A stretch of 64,000 bases of DNA from Streptomyces hygroscopicus (lineage in GTDB: Bacteria > Actinomycetota > Actinomycetes > Streptomycetales > Streptomycetaceae). The stretch is taken from contig CP018627.1 of NCBI GenBank assembly GCA_002021875.1, positions 372,001 to 436,000 of the forward strand, in the 5' to 3' direction. Both the position numbers and the translations under genes were made by a program. The notes beneath the pieces were generated by a model. That model searched no databases. It worked only from the letters and a program-made list of their open reading frames with translations, and was not told where the DNA came from. Numbering within the stretch: the first letter of the stretch is position 1; the number at the start of each line of letters is the position of its first letter. This document shows, in pieces, positions 35,369 to 44,024 of the stretch.

Positions 35369-36601
35369 TCAGACGGTGGCGTAGCGATTGGCGGGCCGGG
35401 CGAGGCCCAGCAGCCCGCGCAGGGTGTCGGCCTCGTAGGACCGGCGGAAGGCGCCCCGGCGCTGGAGTTCGGGCACCAGACCGCGGGTGATCGCCTCGAG
35501 GTCGTGGCCGATCACACCGGGGCGCAGCCGGAACCCCGACAGTCCGGTCCGCTGCCAGGTCAGCAGCAGATCAGCGAGCTGTGCGGGGGTCCCGCTGAAC
35601 ACCTTGGCGTCGCTGGTGTACGGGTGGCCCGCGAGGGCGTCCAGGCGCTCCAGCCGGGCGGCCGCGGCACCCGGTTCGTCGTCGAGGAAGACCACCAGGT
35701 CGCCGAAGAGGTGCACGGGCTCCGCCGCGCGGCCCGCCGCGGCCTGGGCGGCGCGGATCTCGGCGATGACGGTGCGGGCCTGGTCCGTGTCGTGCGGGGT
35801 GATGTAGCCGATGTCGGTGGAGGTTGCCACCAGCCGGTAGGGCACGCTCTGATGGGCCAGTGCGCTGACGACCGGCTGTCCTTGAGGTGGCCTGGGCGTG
35901 ATCGAGGGGCCCTTGACGCTGAAGTGCCTGCCCTCGAAGTCGATGTAGTGCAGCTTGTCGCGGTCGATGAAGCGTCCGGTGGCGACGTCCCGGACCTCGG
36001 CGTCGTCCTCCCAGCTGTCCCAGAGGCGGCGTACCACCTCGATGTAGTCGGCGGCCTCCTCGAAGAGCTCGGCGGTCAGCTCCCGGACCACCGGGGTGTC
36101 CAGATCCTCGGGGCCGAAGCGCGGAAGGGTGCGGCGGCCGAAGTGCTCCGCCTCGTGGCGCCGCCTGGACACCCGGAGCCGCAGCCCCGCGCGGCCGGTG
36201 CTGACGTAGTCCAGGGTGGCGATCGCCTTGGAGATGTGGAACGGCTCGGTGTGGGTGGCGACAGCGGTCGGCACCAGCCCGATGTGCCGGGTCACCGGTG
36301 CGACCCGGGAGGCGATGAGCACCGCGTCCAGCCGCCCGCGCACCTGGTCGGTACGGCCGTCGGGCTCGGTGCGGTGCGAGGACTGGAGCGAGAGCCCGTC
36401 CTCGAAGGTCACGAAGTCGAGCAGACCGCGTTCGGCCTCGGTGACGACATCGGTCCAGTACGCGGCGTCGAACAGCTCCCGGGGCCGGGCGTGCGGCTCG
36501 CGCCATGCGGCCGGGTGCCAGCCCGCCCCGTCGAGGGCGACGGCGAGATGCAGGGGTGTGGATGAGGACGTCGATGAGGACGTCGTTGAGGACTCGGACA
36601 C
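35369..36601 (-). CDS. LLM-class monooxygenase with a serine-rich N terminus, operon leader gene
   Basis: 410 residues from the GTG at 36601, preceded by GGGAGGC (36610-36616). After a serine/threonine tract (SSTTSSSTSSS, about 4-14) the luciferase-like domain begins, with LLDFVTFEDGLSLQS, GLVPTAVATHTEPFHISKAIATLDYVSTGRAGLRLRVS, and a C-terminal GVIGHDLEAITRGLVPELQRRGAFRRSYEADTLRGLLGL. It is first of the four-gene LLM operon and is preceded by a leader peptide and hairpins that may control it. The tract comes from short repeats in the DNA at 36555-36590. An upstream ATG at 36637 is less likely. Confidence 0.83.
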   Translation of the reverse strand: MSESSTTSSSTSSSTPLHLAVALDGAGWHPAAWREPHARPRELFDAAYWTDVVTEAERGLLDFVTFEDGLSLQSSHRTEPDGRTDQVRGRLDAVLIASRVAPVTRHIGLVPTAVATHTEPFHISKAIATLDYVSTGRAGLRLRVSRRRHEAEHFGRRTLPRFGPEDLDTPVVRELTAELFEEAADYIEVVRRLWDSWEDDAEVRDVATGRFIDRDKLHYIDFEGRHFSVKGPSITPRPPQGQPVVSALAHQSVPYRLVATSTDIGYITPHDTDQARTVIAEIRAAQAAAGRAAEPVHLFGDLVVFLDDEPGAAAARLERLDALAGHPYTSDAKVFSGTPAQLADLLLTWQRTGLSGFRLRPGVIGHDLEAITRGLVPELQRRGAFRRSYEADTLRGLLGLARPANRYATV

Positions 36602-36610
36602 GAAGGGGTG

Positions 36611-36677
36611 CCTCCCTGGTCGGCCATGGGTGATCACCGCACCTCGTCGGGAGGGCGCGGTGTCCTTGAGGTGATCA
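36611..36677 (-). promoter_or_regulatory. Alternative hairpins and anti-Shine-Dalgarno between leader and LLM operon
   Basis: On the transcribed (minus) strand two mutually exclusive stems can form. One is TGATCACC (36670-36677) with GGTGATCA (36631-36638). The other is CACCGC (36657-36662) with GCGGTG (36635-36640); the two share bases 36635-36638. In addition CCTCCC at 36649-36654 is complementary to the ribosome site GGGAGG of the first LLM gene (36611-36616). The first stem begins 2 bases after the leader stop codon, so a ribosome stalled near the leader cysteine would block it. Confidence 0.45.
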
Positions 36678-36679
36678 GG

Positions 36680-36802
36680 TCAGCGGCGACAGAGCGCGCC
36701 GGCCACGCGCAGCAGGTCGATGTGGTGCCGGGAGTACAGGCGGACGCCCTCGCGGAGGGCCGGAGCCGGCGTGGGCGGGCAGGTCATCGGCCGCGACACC
36801 AT
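36680..36802 (-). CDS. Short Cys-containing leader peptide upstream of the LLM operon
   Basis: About 40 residues, ending in LYSRHHIDLLRVAGALCRR. The pattern R-x-x-(V/I)-D-L-x-R...(A)LC at the very C terminus is the one carried by small putative leader peptides that precede sulfur-metabolism genes in streptomycetes. GGGAGG lies just before ATG 36802 and 5 bases before GTG 36799, either of which may be the start. Translation stalling at the cysteine codon (36689-36691) when cysteine is short is the likely sensing step, inferred from family position. Confidence 0.6.
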   Translation of the reverse strand: MVSRPMTCPPTPAPALREGVRLYSRHHIDLLRVAGALCRR

Positions 36803-36854
36803 CGCCTCCCGTTCCCGTTCTCGACGGGCCTTCGGGCCCTGGCTATATCTCGGA

Positions 36855-36884
36855 ACGCTACGTGAGGTCGGTGACCTCACGCAA
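36855..36884 (-). promoter_or_regulatory. Promoter with an embedded 21-base inverted-repeat operator
   Basis: On the minus strand TTGCGT (36879-36884) and TAGCGT (36855-36860) are spaced by 18 bases. The spacer and edges are filled by a perfect inverted repeat, CGTGAGGTC (36861-36869) and GACCTCACG (36873-36881) around GGT. A protein bound there would cover the polymerase site completely. The transcript would begin near 36848 and contain the leader peptide, then the LLM operon. The repressor is not identified. Confidence 0.55.
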
Positions 36885-36925
36885 TCGTCAACTCGGACGG
36901 GGCCGCGGCATATTCCTCGATGCCC

Positions 36926-38401
36926 CTATGTCATCCGACGAAAGTGTGGGACTCCCCGCGGCGTGGCGTCGTGGCCCGGCTCGAGGGGGTCGGGTGCGCC
37001 GTCGTCCGTTCGCCGGCCGCGCAGGGCGGATACCGCCAGCGCGACGGCCAGCACGCCCGCGCAGGTGAGGCTCGCGTGCCAGTAGGCCGACCTGTGGTGG
37101 GCGGTCCCCCGCGCCGCGGTGTGCAGATAGAGACCGGAGATGGCCGAGACACCCACGGCGGCCGCGATGCGCTGGGACATCTGCAGGACCCCTCCCGCCA
37201 CCCCGGCGGCCTCCCGCGGGGCATGGCGCAGCACCAGCGCCTGGTTCGGGGAGACGATCAGCCCGGAAGCGGCGCCCGCGCAGAACTGGGTCAGCGCGAG
37301 GATCACCGGCAGGCCGGAGGCCGGGGCGCGCAGCGCGGCGAGGCCGCTCGTCAGAAAGGAGCACGCGCCCAGAGCCAGTCCGAGCGTCACCGTGTGCCGA
37401 CCGAATCGCCGCACCATGCGCCACGCCAGTGCGGACGAGATGCCCATCGCCACCGCCGAGGGCAGGGTGACCACGGCGGCGGCCACGGCGGGCAGCCCGA
37501 GGCCGTCCTGCAGGAACATCGTGAGCACCAGTGATCCGGCGATCGAGGCACCGAACTGCGCCATCGCCACGGCCGTGCCCAGCGCGAACGGCGCGGACTC
37601 CGCGAGCGAGGGATGAAGCAGCGGGCGGCCGCCCGAGCGGATGAAGCGGCGCTGCCAGACCGGGATGAGTCCGGCCACGACGCAGCCGACGGCCGCCCAG
37701 GCCGCCACCGCCGCCCCGTTCGACGGGATCTGGATGAACGGCACCATCACCACCAGCGCCAGGGCCCCGACCAGGACGAGGCCGACCGGATCCAGGTCGG
37801 TGTGGCCGGCGTTCGGCCGGGGCGCGGGCAGATACCGTACGGCGAGCGCCAGCGTGGCCAGCCCGAAGGGGACGGTCAGCAGGAGAGTGAGCCGCCAGCC
37901 GAGGTCCGGCCCGGCGGCCGCGATCAGCGCCCCGCCCAGCGGCGGACCGAGCGCGGCCGCCACTCCGCTGGTCACCGCGTACAGGCCCAGGGCGCGGGCC
38001 CGGTCCTGGCCGCTGAACACGTCCTGGATGGTGCCGATCACCTGGGAGTTGACCAGGCCCGCCGCCGCGCCCTGGAGCAGTCGTGCCGCGATGACCACCG
38101 ACGGGTGGGTGGCGACGGCGGCCACCACACCGACCGCGGTGAACGTCGCGAGACCGGCGAGGAAGAGCGTCTTGCGCCCGTGTACATCGCCGAGGCGGCC
38201 ACCGGGTACGAGCGTGAGGCCGAAGGACAGGGAGTACCCGGCCACGATCCACTGCACTTCGGTGGGGCCCGCGTGCAGGGAGGCGCGCAGCGCGGGTATC
38301 GCGATGTTGAGAACCGAGTTGTCCAGCAGGGTGGTCGTTCCGGCGGCCATGCAGACGGCGATCACTCGGCGTCGGCCGGTGTCGAAGCGGGTGGCGGCCA
38401 T
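36926..38401 (-). CDS. MFS multidrug-type exporter (DHA2, 14 helices)
   Basis: 491 residues with about 14 membrane segments. It carries DHA2 hallmarks: LLDNSVLNIAIPALRASL near 25-42, WIVAGYSLSFGLTLVPGGRLGDVHGRKTLFLAG near 51-83 (motif A), and ALGPPLGGAL (motif C). It exports small molecules by proton antiport. It overlaps the upstream GNAT gene by ATGA and ends the long minus-strand operon. In this setting it could expel a toxic by-product of C-S cleavage, but the substrate is not evident. Confidence 0.85.
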   Translation of the reverse strand: MAATRFDTGRRRVIAVCMAAGTTTLLDNSVLNIAIPALRASLHAGPTEVQWIVAGYSLSFGLTLVPGGRLGDVHGRKTLFLAGLATFTAVGVVAAVATHPSVVIAARLLQGAAAGLVNSQVIGTIQDVFSGQDRARALGLYAVTSGVAAALGPPLGGALIAAAGPDLGWRLTLLLTVPFGLATLALAVRYLPAPRPNAGHTDLDPVGLVLVGALALVVMVPFIQIPSNGAAVAAWAAVGCVVAGLIPVWQRRFIRSGGRPLLHPSLAESAPFALGTAVAMAQFGASIAGSLVLTMFLQDGLGLPAVAAAVVTLPSAVAMGISSALAWRMVRRFGRHTVTLGLALGACSFLTSGLAALRAPASGLPVILALTQFCAGAASGLIVSPNQALVLRHAPREAAGVAGGVLQMSQRIAAAVGVSAISGLYLHTAARGTAHHRSAYWHASLTCAGVLAVALAVSALRGRRTDDGAPDPLEPGHDATPRGVPHFRRMT

Positions 38402-38916
38402 CAGGCCCGGCCCCGGCCGAGGTCATGGGAGAAGACGGCGGTCTTCACCGGTCTGTGCCGGTTCTCGCGCTCCTCGCGGGCGTACTGACGGACGAAGCCG
38501 AGCCGCTGGTAGACGCGCTGGGAGGCGACGTTGTCCCGGCCCGTGTCCAGGACCAGGGCGCGCATGCCCCAGGAGCGGGCGCGCTCGATGCCCTCGGCGA
38601 GGAGCGCACCGGCGGCTCCGCGACCACGGTGTTCGGGCAGGACGGCCAGCAGGCGCAGCTCCGCCTCGTCGGGCAGGGCGAGGCGGGCGTACGCGGTGCC
38701 GGGGCGCAGCAGGCTCGCGGTGCCGATCAGTGTGGCGCTCGGTTCGTGCACGGCCACCAGCAGATCTCCGGCGGCGGCGCGGCCGGGCGTGTCGCGCAGC
38801 AGGGCCAGCCGTTCGGGGCGGGGTGCGCTGTTGCGGCTGCGGAAGCCGTCGACGGTGAGAGCCGCGACCTGTTCGTGCTCCTGGGCGCGGGCGGTGCGGA
38901 TGCGGATACGGTTCAC
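38401..38916 (-). CDS. GNAT N-acetyltransferase (1)
   Basis: 171 residues with the acetyl-CoA loop LRLLAVLPEHRGRGAAGALLAEGIERARSWGMRALVLDT (motif R/Q-x-x-G-x-G/A) near 87-125 and a closing NVASQRVYQRLGFVRQY. The GTG start at 38916 overlaps the ATPase stop. It lies inside an operon for organosulfur uptake. Acetylation of an imported amino group before C-S cleavage, as SnaA does for S-(2-succino)cysteine in Bacillus, is a possible role but inferred. Confidence 0.82.
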   Translation of the reverse strand: MNRIRIRTARAQEHEQVAALTVDGFRSRNSAPRPERLALLRDTPGRAAAGDLLVAVHEPSATLIGTASLLRPGTAYARLALPDEAELRLLAVLPEHRGRGAAGALLAEGIERARSWGMRALVLDTGRDNVASQRVYQRLGFVRQYAREERENRHRPVKTAVFSHDLGRGRA

Positions 38917-40610
38917 GACGCCCGGAGCTCCCGCCCCGGGAGCGAGGCCAGCAGTTCGCGTGTGTACGGATGGCTCGGCGCCGTGAAGACCTCGTCGACC
39001 TCGCCCCGCTCCATGACCCGGCCGTCCTTGAACACCAGGACGCGGTCGGTGAGATGGTGCACCACGCCCAGGTCGTGTGAGATGAACAGCAGGGAGGTGC
39101 CCAGTTCGGCCCGCAGGTCCGCGATCAGGTCGAGCACCTGGGCCTGGATGAGGACGTCCAGGGCGGACACGGGCTCATCGCACACGATGATCTCCGGTTC
39201 GCCCATCAGCGCCCGCGCGATCGCCACCCGCTGGCGCTGGCCGCCGGACAGCGACCGGGGCCGGCGGGTGAGGTGGCCTGCGCTCAGACCCACCCGTTCC
39301 AGGGCGGCGACGGCCAGGTCGCGCCGCCGGGCGCGGGAATTCTCCCTGTGGATGTTCTCCGCCAGTACCTGGCCCACCGTCCAGCGCGGGTCGAAGGAGC
39401 TCAGCGGGTCCTGCGGTACGTACTGGACCAGCCGGCGCGAGGCCCTGCGCTCCCGCTCGGTCAGCGCACTCCAGGGGCGGCCGTGCAGCCGCACCTCGCC
39501 GGAGTCCGGCCGGGTGAGGGCGAGCACGATGTCGGCGCAGGTGGTCTTGCCCGAGCCGGACTCCCCGACGATGCCCAGCGCCTCTCCCCGGTGCAGCCGG
39601 AAGGACACGTCGTCCAGGGCGGTGAACCGCTGCCGACCGCCCGTACCGCTCGGGCCGCGCACCGCGTAGGTCTTGGTCAGGCCCCTCGCCTCCAGGACCA
39701 CGTCGTCACCGGGCCCGGGAAGGCGGCGCACGGTGGCGGATGTCGCGGACGCCGCGGACGTCGCTGTCGCCGGGCGGTCGCCGGTCAGCCGCGCGCCGCG
39801 CGAGGCGGCCGTGGGGATCGCCGCCAGCAGTCGTCGGGTGTACGGGGCTCTGGGATGCCGCAGCACCTCGCGCGCCGGCCCGTCCTCCACCACCCGGCCG
39901 CGCTCCATGACCAGGACGCGGTCGGCGATGTCCGCGACGACGGCCAGGTCATGGCTGATCAGCAGCAGTCCGGTGCCGTCGGTCACCCGATCGGCGAGCA
40001 CCTGCACGACCTGCCGCTGCACGGTCACGTCCAGTGCCGTGGTCGGCTCGTCCGCGATGATCAGTCGTGGTTCGGCGGCGATGGCGGAGGCGATCAGCGC
40101 ACGCTGCCGCAACCCCCCGGACAGTTCGTGCGGATACGCGTCGATCCGCCGTTCGGGGTCCGGCATGCCCACCGCGCGCAAGGTGTCCAGCACCCGGTCC
40201 CGCACCCGGCCGCGCGGCTCCAGCCGATGGTGGCGGATGGCCTCGCCGGCCTCCTGGCCCACGGTGCGCAGCGGGTCGAGCGACACCAGCGCGTCCTGCA
40301 GGACCAGCCCCGCGAACCGCCCGCGCACGGCCCGCCAGTCCCGCTGGGAGAAGCCGAGCGCGTCCCGGCCGTCCACCCGCAGGGCGGTGGCCGCGGGGAT
40401 CGCCTCCCGGCCGTTCAGCCCGACGAGGGACCTGGCGGTGACGCTCTTGCCGGAGCCGGACTCCCCGACGATCGCCACGCACTCGCCGGGATGGACGGCG
40501 AAGGAGACGTCCTCCACGGCCCGTACGGTCCCCGTACGGCCGCGGAAGGCGACGCTGAGCGAGTCCACCTCGACGAGCGGCCGATGTGCCGCCGCGTCAC
40601 GTGCGGTCAT
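38913..40610 (-). CDS. Fused double ATPase of a peptide-type ABC importer
   Basis: 565 residues holding two complete ABC ATPase domains, equal to DppD and DppF in one chain. The first has Walker A GESGSGKS at 49-56, signature LSGG at 163-166 and Walker B LIIADEP at 183-189. The second has Walker A GESGSGKT at 349-356, signature LSGGQRQR and Walker B IIVCDEP. Each ends with the PYTRxLLA tail of oligopeptide ATPases. The linker (about 275-300) is alanine/threonine-rich. It energises the two permeases encoded just upstream, with ATGA overlap. Confidence 0.88.
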   Translation of the reverse strand: MTARDAAAHRPLVEVDSLSVAFRGRTGTVRAVEDVSFAVHPGECVAIVGESGSGKSVTARSLVGLNGREAIPAATALRVDGRDALGFSQRDWRAVRGRFAGLVLQDALVSLDPLRTVGQEAGEAIRHHRLEPRGRVRDRVLDTLRAVGMPDPERRIDAYPHELSGGLRQRALIASAIAAEPRLIIADEPTTALDVTVQRQVVQVLADRVTDGTGLLLISHDLAVVADIADRVLVMERGRVVEDGPAREVLRHPRAPYTRRLLAAIPTAASRGARLTGDRPATATSAASATSATVRRLPGPGDDVVLEARGLTKTYAVRGPSGTGGRQRFTALDDVSFRLHRGEALGIVGESGSGKTTCADIVLALTRPDSGEVRLHGRPWSALTERERRASRRLVQYVPQDPLSSFDPRWTVGQVLAENIHRENSRARRRDLAVAALERVGLSAGHLTRRPRSLSGGQRQRVAIARALMGEPEIIVCDEPVSALDVLIQAQVLDLIADLRAELGTSLLFISHDLGVVHHLTDRVLVFKDGRVMERGEVDEVFTAPSHPYTRELLASLPGRELRAS

Positions 40611-41431
40611 GGGGTCCTGCCTTCCAGGAGGAGTTGCAGCCTGCGGCCGACGACGGTGAAGGCGATCACCGTCAGGGTCATCGCCAGACCGGGGAAGAGC
40701 CCGGCCCACCAGGCGGTACGGAGGATGTCGCGGCCCTCGGAGAGCATCACGCCCCATTCGGGGACCGGGGGCTGCGGTCCGAGGCCGAGGAAGCTCAGCC
40801 CGGACACGGCCACGATCGACGTGCCGATGTCGATGGTGGCGATGACGGGCACGGCGGTCAGGACGTTGGGGGCGATGTGGCGCGCCAGGATCCAGCCCCT
40901 GCCGCGGCCCTGCACGACGGCGTGGGTGACGTATCCGGCGTCCTTCACCGCCCGGGTCTGTGCACGGATCACCCGGGCGAACTTCGGTACGCCCGAAATG
41001 CCGATCGCCACCGCGATGTTGAGGACACCGGGCCCGGTGAAGACCACCACGAGCATCGCCAGCAGCACGCCCGGAAACGCGGAGACCACATCGAGCAGCC
41101 GCGCCACGGCCTCGTCGGCCGCCCGGCCGGACAGCCCGGCGAGGACACCGGTCAGCAGGCCGAGGACCAGGCTGATGAGCATGGCGGCCACCCCGAGCAG
41201 CAGGGAGTAGCGCGCCCCGTGCACCACCCGGGCGAACACGTCCCGGCCCAGCAGGTCGGTGCCGAACCAGTGCCGCGCGCTGGGTGCCCGCAGGGATTCG
41301 GGCATCGAGGAGCGCAGCGGGTCGACGTCGCCGAAGAGACCGGGGAAGGCGGCGGCGAGCAGCAGTACCGCGATGAGCGCGGCGCACAGGGCGGTGCCGG
41401 TGTGGCGCAGCAGGCCAAGACGTGTGGTCAT
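40607..41431 (-). CDS. Peptide-type ABC importer permease (DppC type)
   Basis: 274 residues. HWFGTDLLGRDVFARVVHGARYSLLLGVAAMLISLVLGLLTGVLAG and the permease loop YVTHAVVQGRGRGWILARHIAPN are the typical DppC/OppC segments; six membrane helices. ATGA overlaps on both sides. It forms the channel with the next permease. Peptide-family importers also carry nickel, glutathione or thiol conjugates; the operon suggests the last. Confidence 0.87.
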   Translation of the reverse strand: MTTRLGLLRHTGTALCAALIAVLLLAAAFPGLFGDVDPLRSSMPESLRAPSARHWFGTDLLGRDVFARVVHGARYSLLLGVAAMLISLVLGLLTGVLAGLSGRAADEAVARLLDVVSAFPGVLLAMLVVVFTGPGVLNIAVAIGISGVPKFARVIRAQTRAVKDAGYVTHAVVQGRGRGWILARHIAPNVLTAVPVIATIDIGTSIVAVSGLSFLGLGPQPPVPEWGVMLSEGRDILRTAWWAGLFPGLAMTLTVIAFTVVGRRLQLLLEGRTP

Positions 41432-42411
41432 CGGGTCCTCAGCCTCGGGTCGATGAGCAGGTTGACGATGTCGACGAGCGTGGAGATCACCACGTACGCG
41501 AACGCGGCGAGCAGGACGACGGCGAGCACGACCGGCACGTCCTTGTTGGTCACGGCGGTCAGCGTGACGGCGCCGAGCCCCGGACGGCCGAAGACGGTCT
41601 CGGTGATGACGGCCCCGCCGAGCAGAGAACCGATCATCCAGCCGCCCAGGTTGATCACCGGCGCCATGGCGTGCTTGAGGGCGTGGCGCAGCCGCATCAG
41701 GGTCTCGCCGACACCCCGCGCGCGGACGGTGGTGATGAACGGCTGCTCCAGCGTGGCTTCCAGGGACTCGCGCAGCACCTGCGACAGCAGCCCGGCCATG
41801 GGCAGCCCGAGGGTGACGGCGGGCAGCACCAGCGAGGCCGCACCGCTGTCGGCGGTCAGCGGGAACCAGCCCAGGCCGAAGGAGAACACCATCAGCAGCA
41901 GAATGCCGAGCCAGTACACCGGCGTGGAGGTGGCGACGAGTTCGGCCACGGAGGCGAGCGCGCGCAGCGGTCGGGCCCGGCCCGCCGTGCCGACGGCCAC
42001 GGCCAGCGCGAGGCCGACGGCCACCCCCGCGGCCGCCAGGGTGAGCTGGACCGTCGGCCACAGCTGGTCGCCGACGACGGAGGCGACCGGCTGCCGCATC
42101 GCGTACGAGGTGCCGAGATCGCCGTGCGGCAGCCGCCACAGATAGTCGAGGTACTGCACGACCGGCGGCCGGTCCAGGCCCCATTCCGCGGCGACCGCCT
42201 CCTGCGCGCCCGGATAGGTCTGGTCGCCCACCAGGATGTCCTCGATCTTCCCCGGCATGGTGTGCAGCACCACATACGCGGTGGTGGCGGCGGCCCACAT
42301 CACGCCGATGCCGGTGGCGACGCGCGCGGCGGCCTGACGCAAGGCCACAATGGCGCTCGCTCGGGTTCCCGTGGCGGCGGTGGGCTCCACCGCGGCGGTG
42401 GCGGCGCTCAT
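41428..42411 (-). CDS. Peptide-type ABC importer permease (DppB type)
   Basis: 327 residues, six membrane helices. GTSYAMRQPVASVVGDQLWPTVQLTLAAAGVAVGLALAV and the closing ETVFGRPGLGAVTLTAVTNKDVPVVLAVVLLAAFAYVVISTLVDIVNLLIDPRLR are diagnostic of DppB/OppB. The N terminus has an extra alanine/threonine-rich tail of about 25 residues. Overlaps the binding-protein gene by ATGA. Confidence 0.87.
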   Translation of the reverse strand: MSAATAAVEPTAATGTRASAIVALRQAAARVATGIGVMWAAATTAYVVLHTMPGKIEDILVGDQTYPGAQEAVAAEWGLDRPPVVQYLDYLWRLPHGDLGTSYAMRQPVASVVGDQLWPTVQLTLAAAGVAVGLALAVAVGTAGRARPLRALASVAELVATSTPVYWLGILLLMVFSFGLGWFPLTADSGAASLVLPAVTLGLPMAGLLSQVLRESLEATLEQPFITTVRARGVGETLMRLRHALKHAMAPVINLGGWMIGSLLGGAVITETVFGRPGLGAVTLTAVTNKDVPVVLAVVLLAAFAYVVISTLVDIVNLLIDPRLRTR

Positions 42412-44024
42412 CGGCCGACCCGTATCGCGTAGTTGTTGGCGGGCGAGTCGAGCTGGGTCTCGAAGCCGAGGCCGTGGACCTTGTCGGTGGCGGCGATCTG
42501 GTAGTGCGGGGCGAACAGCGGCACGATGTACGCCCGGTCCACGGCGCGCCGCTGGATCCTCGCCAGCAGCGGGCGCCGCTTGTCCAGGTCGGTGGTGGCC
42601 AGGGCGCGGTGGATCATGCCGTCGAGCTTTCTGTCGTAGCCGCGGACGTTGCCGTAGAGGAACTCGGTGCTGCCGAGGACCTGTCGCAGCTCCATGCCCG
42701 CGTCCAGCGGGTTGAGCGTGTTCGGATAGACGGTCCAGGTGCCGTGGGCCTTCTGGTCGGTGAACTCCCCCGCGGTGTTTATCTTCAGGTCGAGGTCGAG
42801 TCCGATGTTCTGCCGCAGCTCGGCCTGGAGCGCCTCGATCAGCACATCGCGGTTGTCGCGCACATACGGCTGGGGGTATCCGACCTCCAGGGTGAGCCGC
42901 TTCCCGCGCTTGGTGCGGTAGCCGTCGCTGTCGCGTCCGGTCCATCCGGCCTCGTCCAGCAGCCGGTTGGCCTTCTCGGGGTCGTTGCCCCAGCTTCCCT
43001 TCAGCGAGGCGTCGTAGTCGGAGTTGTCGGGGCCGATGTTGGACCAGGCCCGGGATACGGTGCCCCGGTAGACGGCCTTTACGACCGCGTCCAGGTCGGC
43101 GCCGTCGCGCAGCGCCCGCCGCACCCGGATGTCGGCGCCCGGGCCCCGGGTGTAGTTGACGTTGAGGGTGAAGGAGGTCTGCCGGGACGGTCCGGTGCGG
43201 TACTGGAAACCCTTCGCGTCCTCGAACAGCGGTACGTCCAAAGGCTGTACGCCCTCGATCGCGTCGACCTGTCCGGAGGAGAGGGCCCCCGCGCGGGTGG
43301 AGTACTCGGGTAGGAAGCGGTAGGTGACGGTGTTCAGATACGCCGGACCGCGGTGCTCGGAGTAGCCGGGCGGCCAGTCGTAGCGGGGGTTCTTGCGGAA
43401 GCGTACGGACTGGCCACGGGTGTAGCCGTCGATGGTGAACGGGCCGGTGCCGACGAGCGAGGGGCTCGCGTCGCACAGCGTGTCGCCCTTCTTCAGCGCG
43501 GCGGGCGACAGGAAGCCCAGCTTGACGCTGGAGAACGACTCCAGGAGCGAGGAGTCGGGTTTCTTCAGCTCGACCCGCAGCGTGTGCGGGTCGGGCGTGG
43601 TGCCGCGCTGGTAGTTGACGAGCAGACTGGCGGCGTCCGCGGCGTTCGCCGGGTCGGCGACGTAGTCGAGGTTGGCCTTCGCGGCCTTCGCGTCGAAGCG
43701 GGTGCCATCGCTGAACGTCACATCGTCGCGGAGCCGGAAGGTGTAGACCGTGCCGCCCTTGGAGATCTTCCAGCGCGTGGCCAGCCAGGGTGCGAAGGTG
43801 CCGTCCGGCTTCTTCGAGATGAGTGAGTCGACGTAGTTGCGGATGATGATGAACGCGTTCTGCTGCGTGGAGCGGTGCGGGTCGAAGCACTGCGGCTCGG
43901 TGGTGACGCCCCAGGTCAGCGAGGTGCCGGAGGCCGAGGTGCGGGATCCGGCACCGGAGGGGCCACATCCGGCCAGCAGCAGCGGGGCGATCACGACGGC
44001 GGCCAGACGCCGGGGGTCACGCAT
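42408..44024 (-). CDS. Peptide-type ABC importer substrate-binding lipoprotein
   Basis: 538 residues. The lipobox LLLAGC lies at about 15-20 of the start at 44024. The family 5 binding-protein signature follows: LTWGVTTEPQCFDPHRSTQQNAFIIIRNYVDSLI, WKISKGGTVYTFRLRDDVTFSDGTRFDAKAAKANLDYV and AWSNIGPDNSDYDASLKGSWGNDPEKANRLLDEAGW. An ATG at 44042 is an alternative start. It overlaps the upstream GNAT gene. It binds the substrate of the importer, perhaps an S-substituted cysteine or small peptide. Confidence 0.87.
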   Translation of the reverse strand: MRDPRRLAAVVIAPLLLAGCGPSGAGSRTSASGTSLTWGVTTEPQCFDPHRSTQQNAFIIIRNYVDSLISKKPDGTFAPWLATRWKISKGGTVYTFRLRDDVTFSDGTRFDAKAAKANLDYVADPANAADAASLLVNYQRGTTPDPHTLRVELKKPDSSLLESFSSVKLGFLSPAALKKGDTLCDASPSLVGTGPFTIDGYTRGQSVRFRKNPRYDWPPGYSEHRGPAYLNTVTYRFLPEYSTRAGALSSGQVDAIEGVQPLDVPLFEDAKGFQYRTGPSRQTSFTLNVNYTRGPGADIRVRRALRDGADLDAVVKAVYRGTVSRAWSNIGPDNSDYDASLKGSWGNDPEKANRLLDEAGWTGRDSDGYRTKRGKRLTLEVGYPQPYVRDNRDVLIEALQAELRQNIGLDLDLKINTAGEFTDQKAHGTWTVYPNTLNPLDAGMELRQVLGSTEFLYGNVRGYDRKLDGMIHRALATTDLDKRRPLLARIQRRAVDRAYIVPLFAPHYQIAATDKVHGLGFETQLDSPANNYAIRVGR

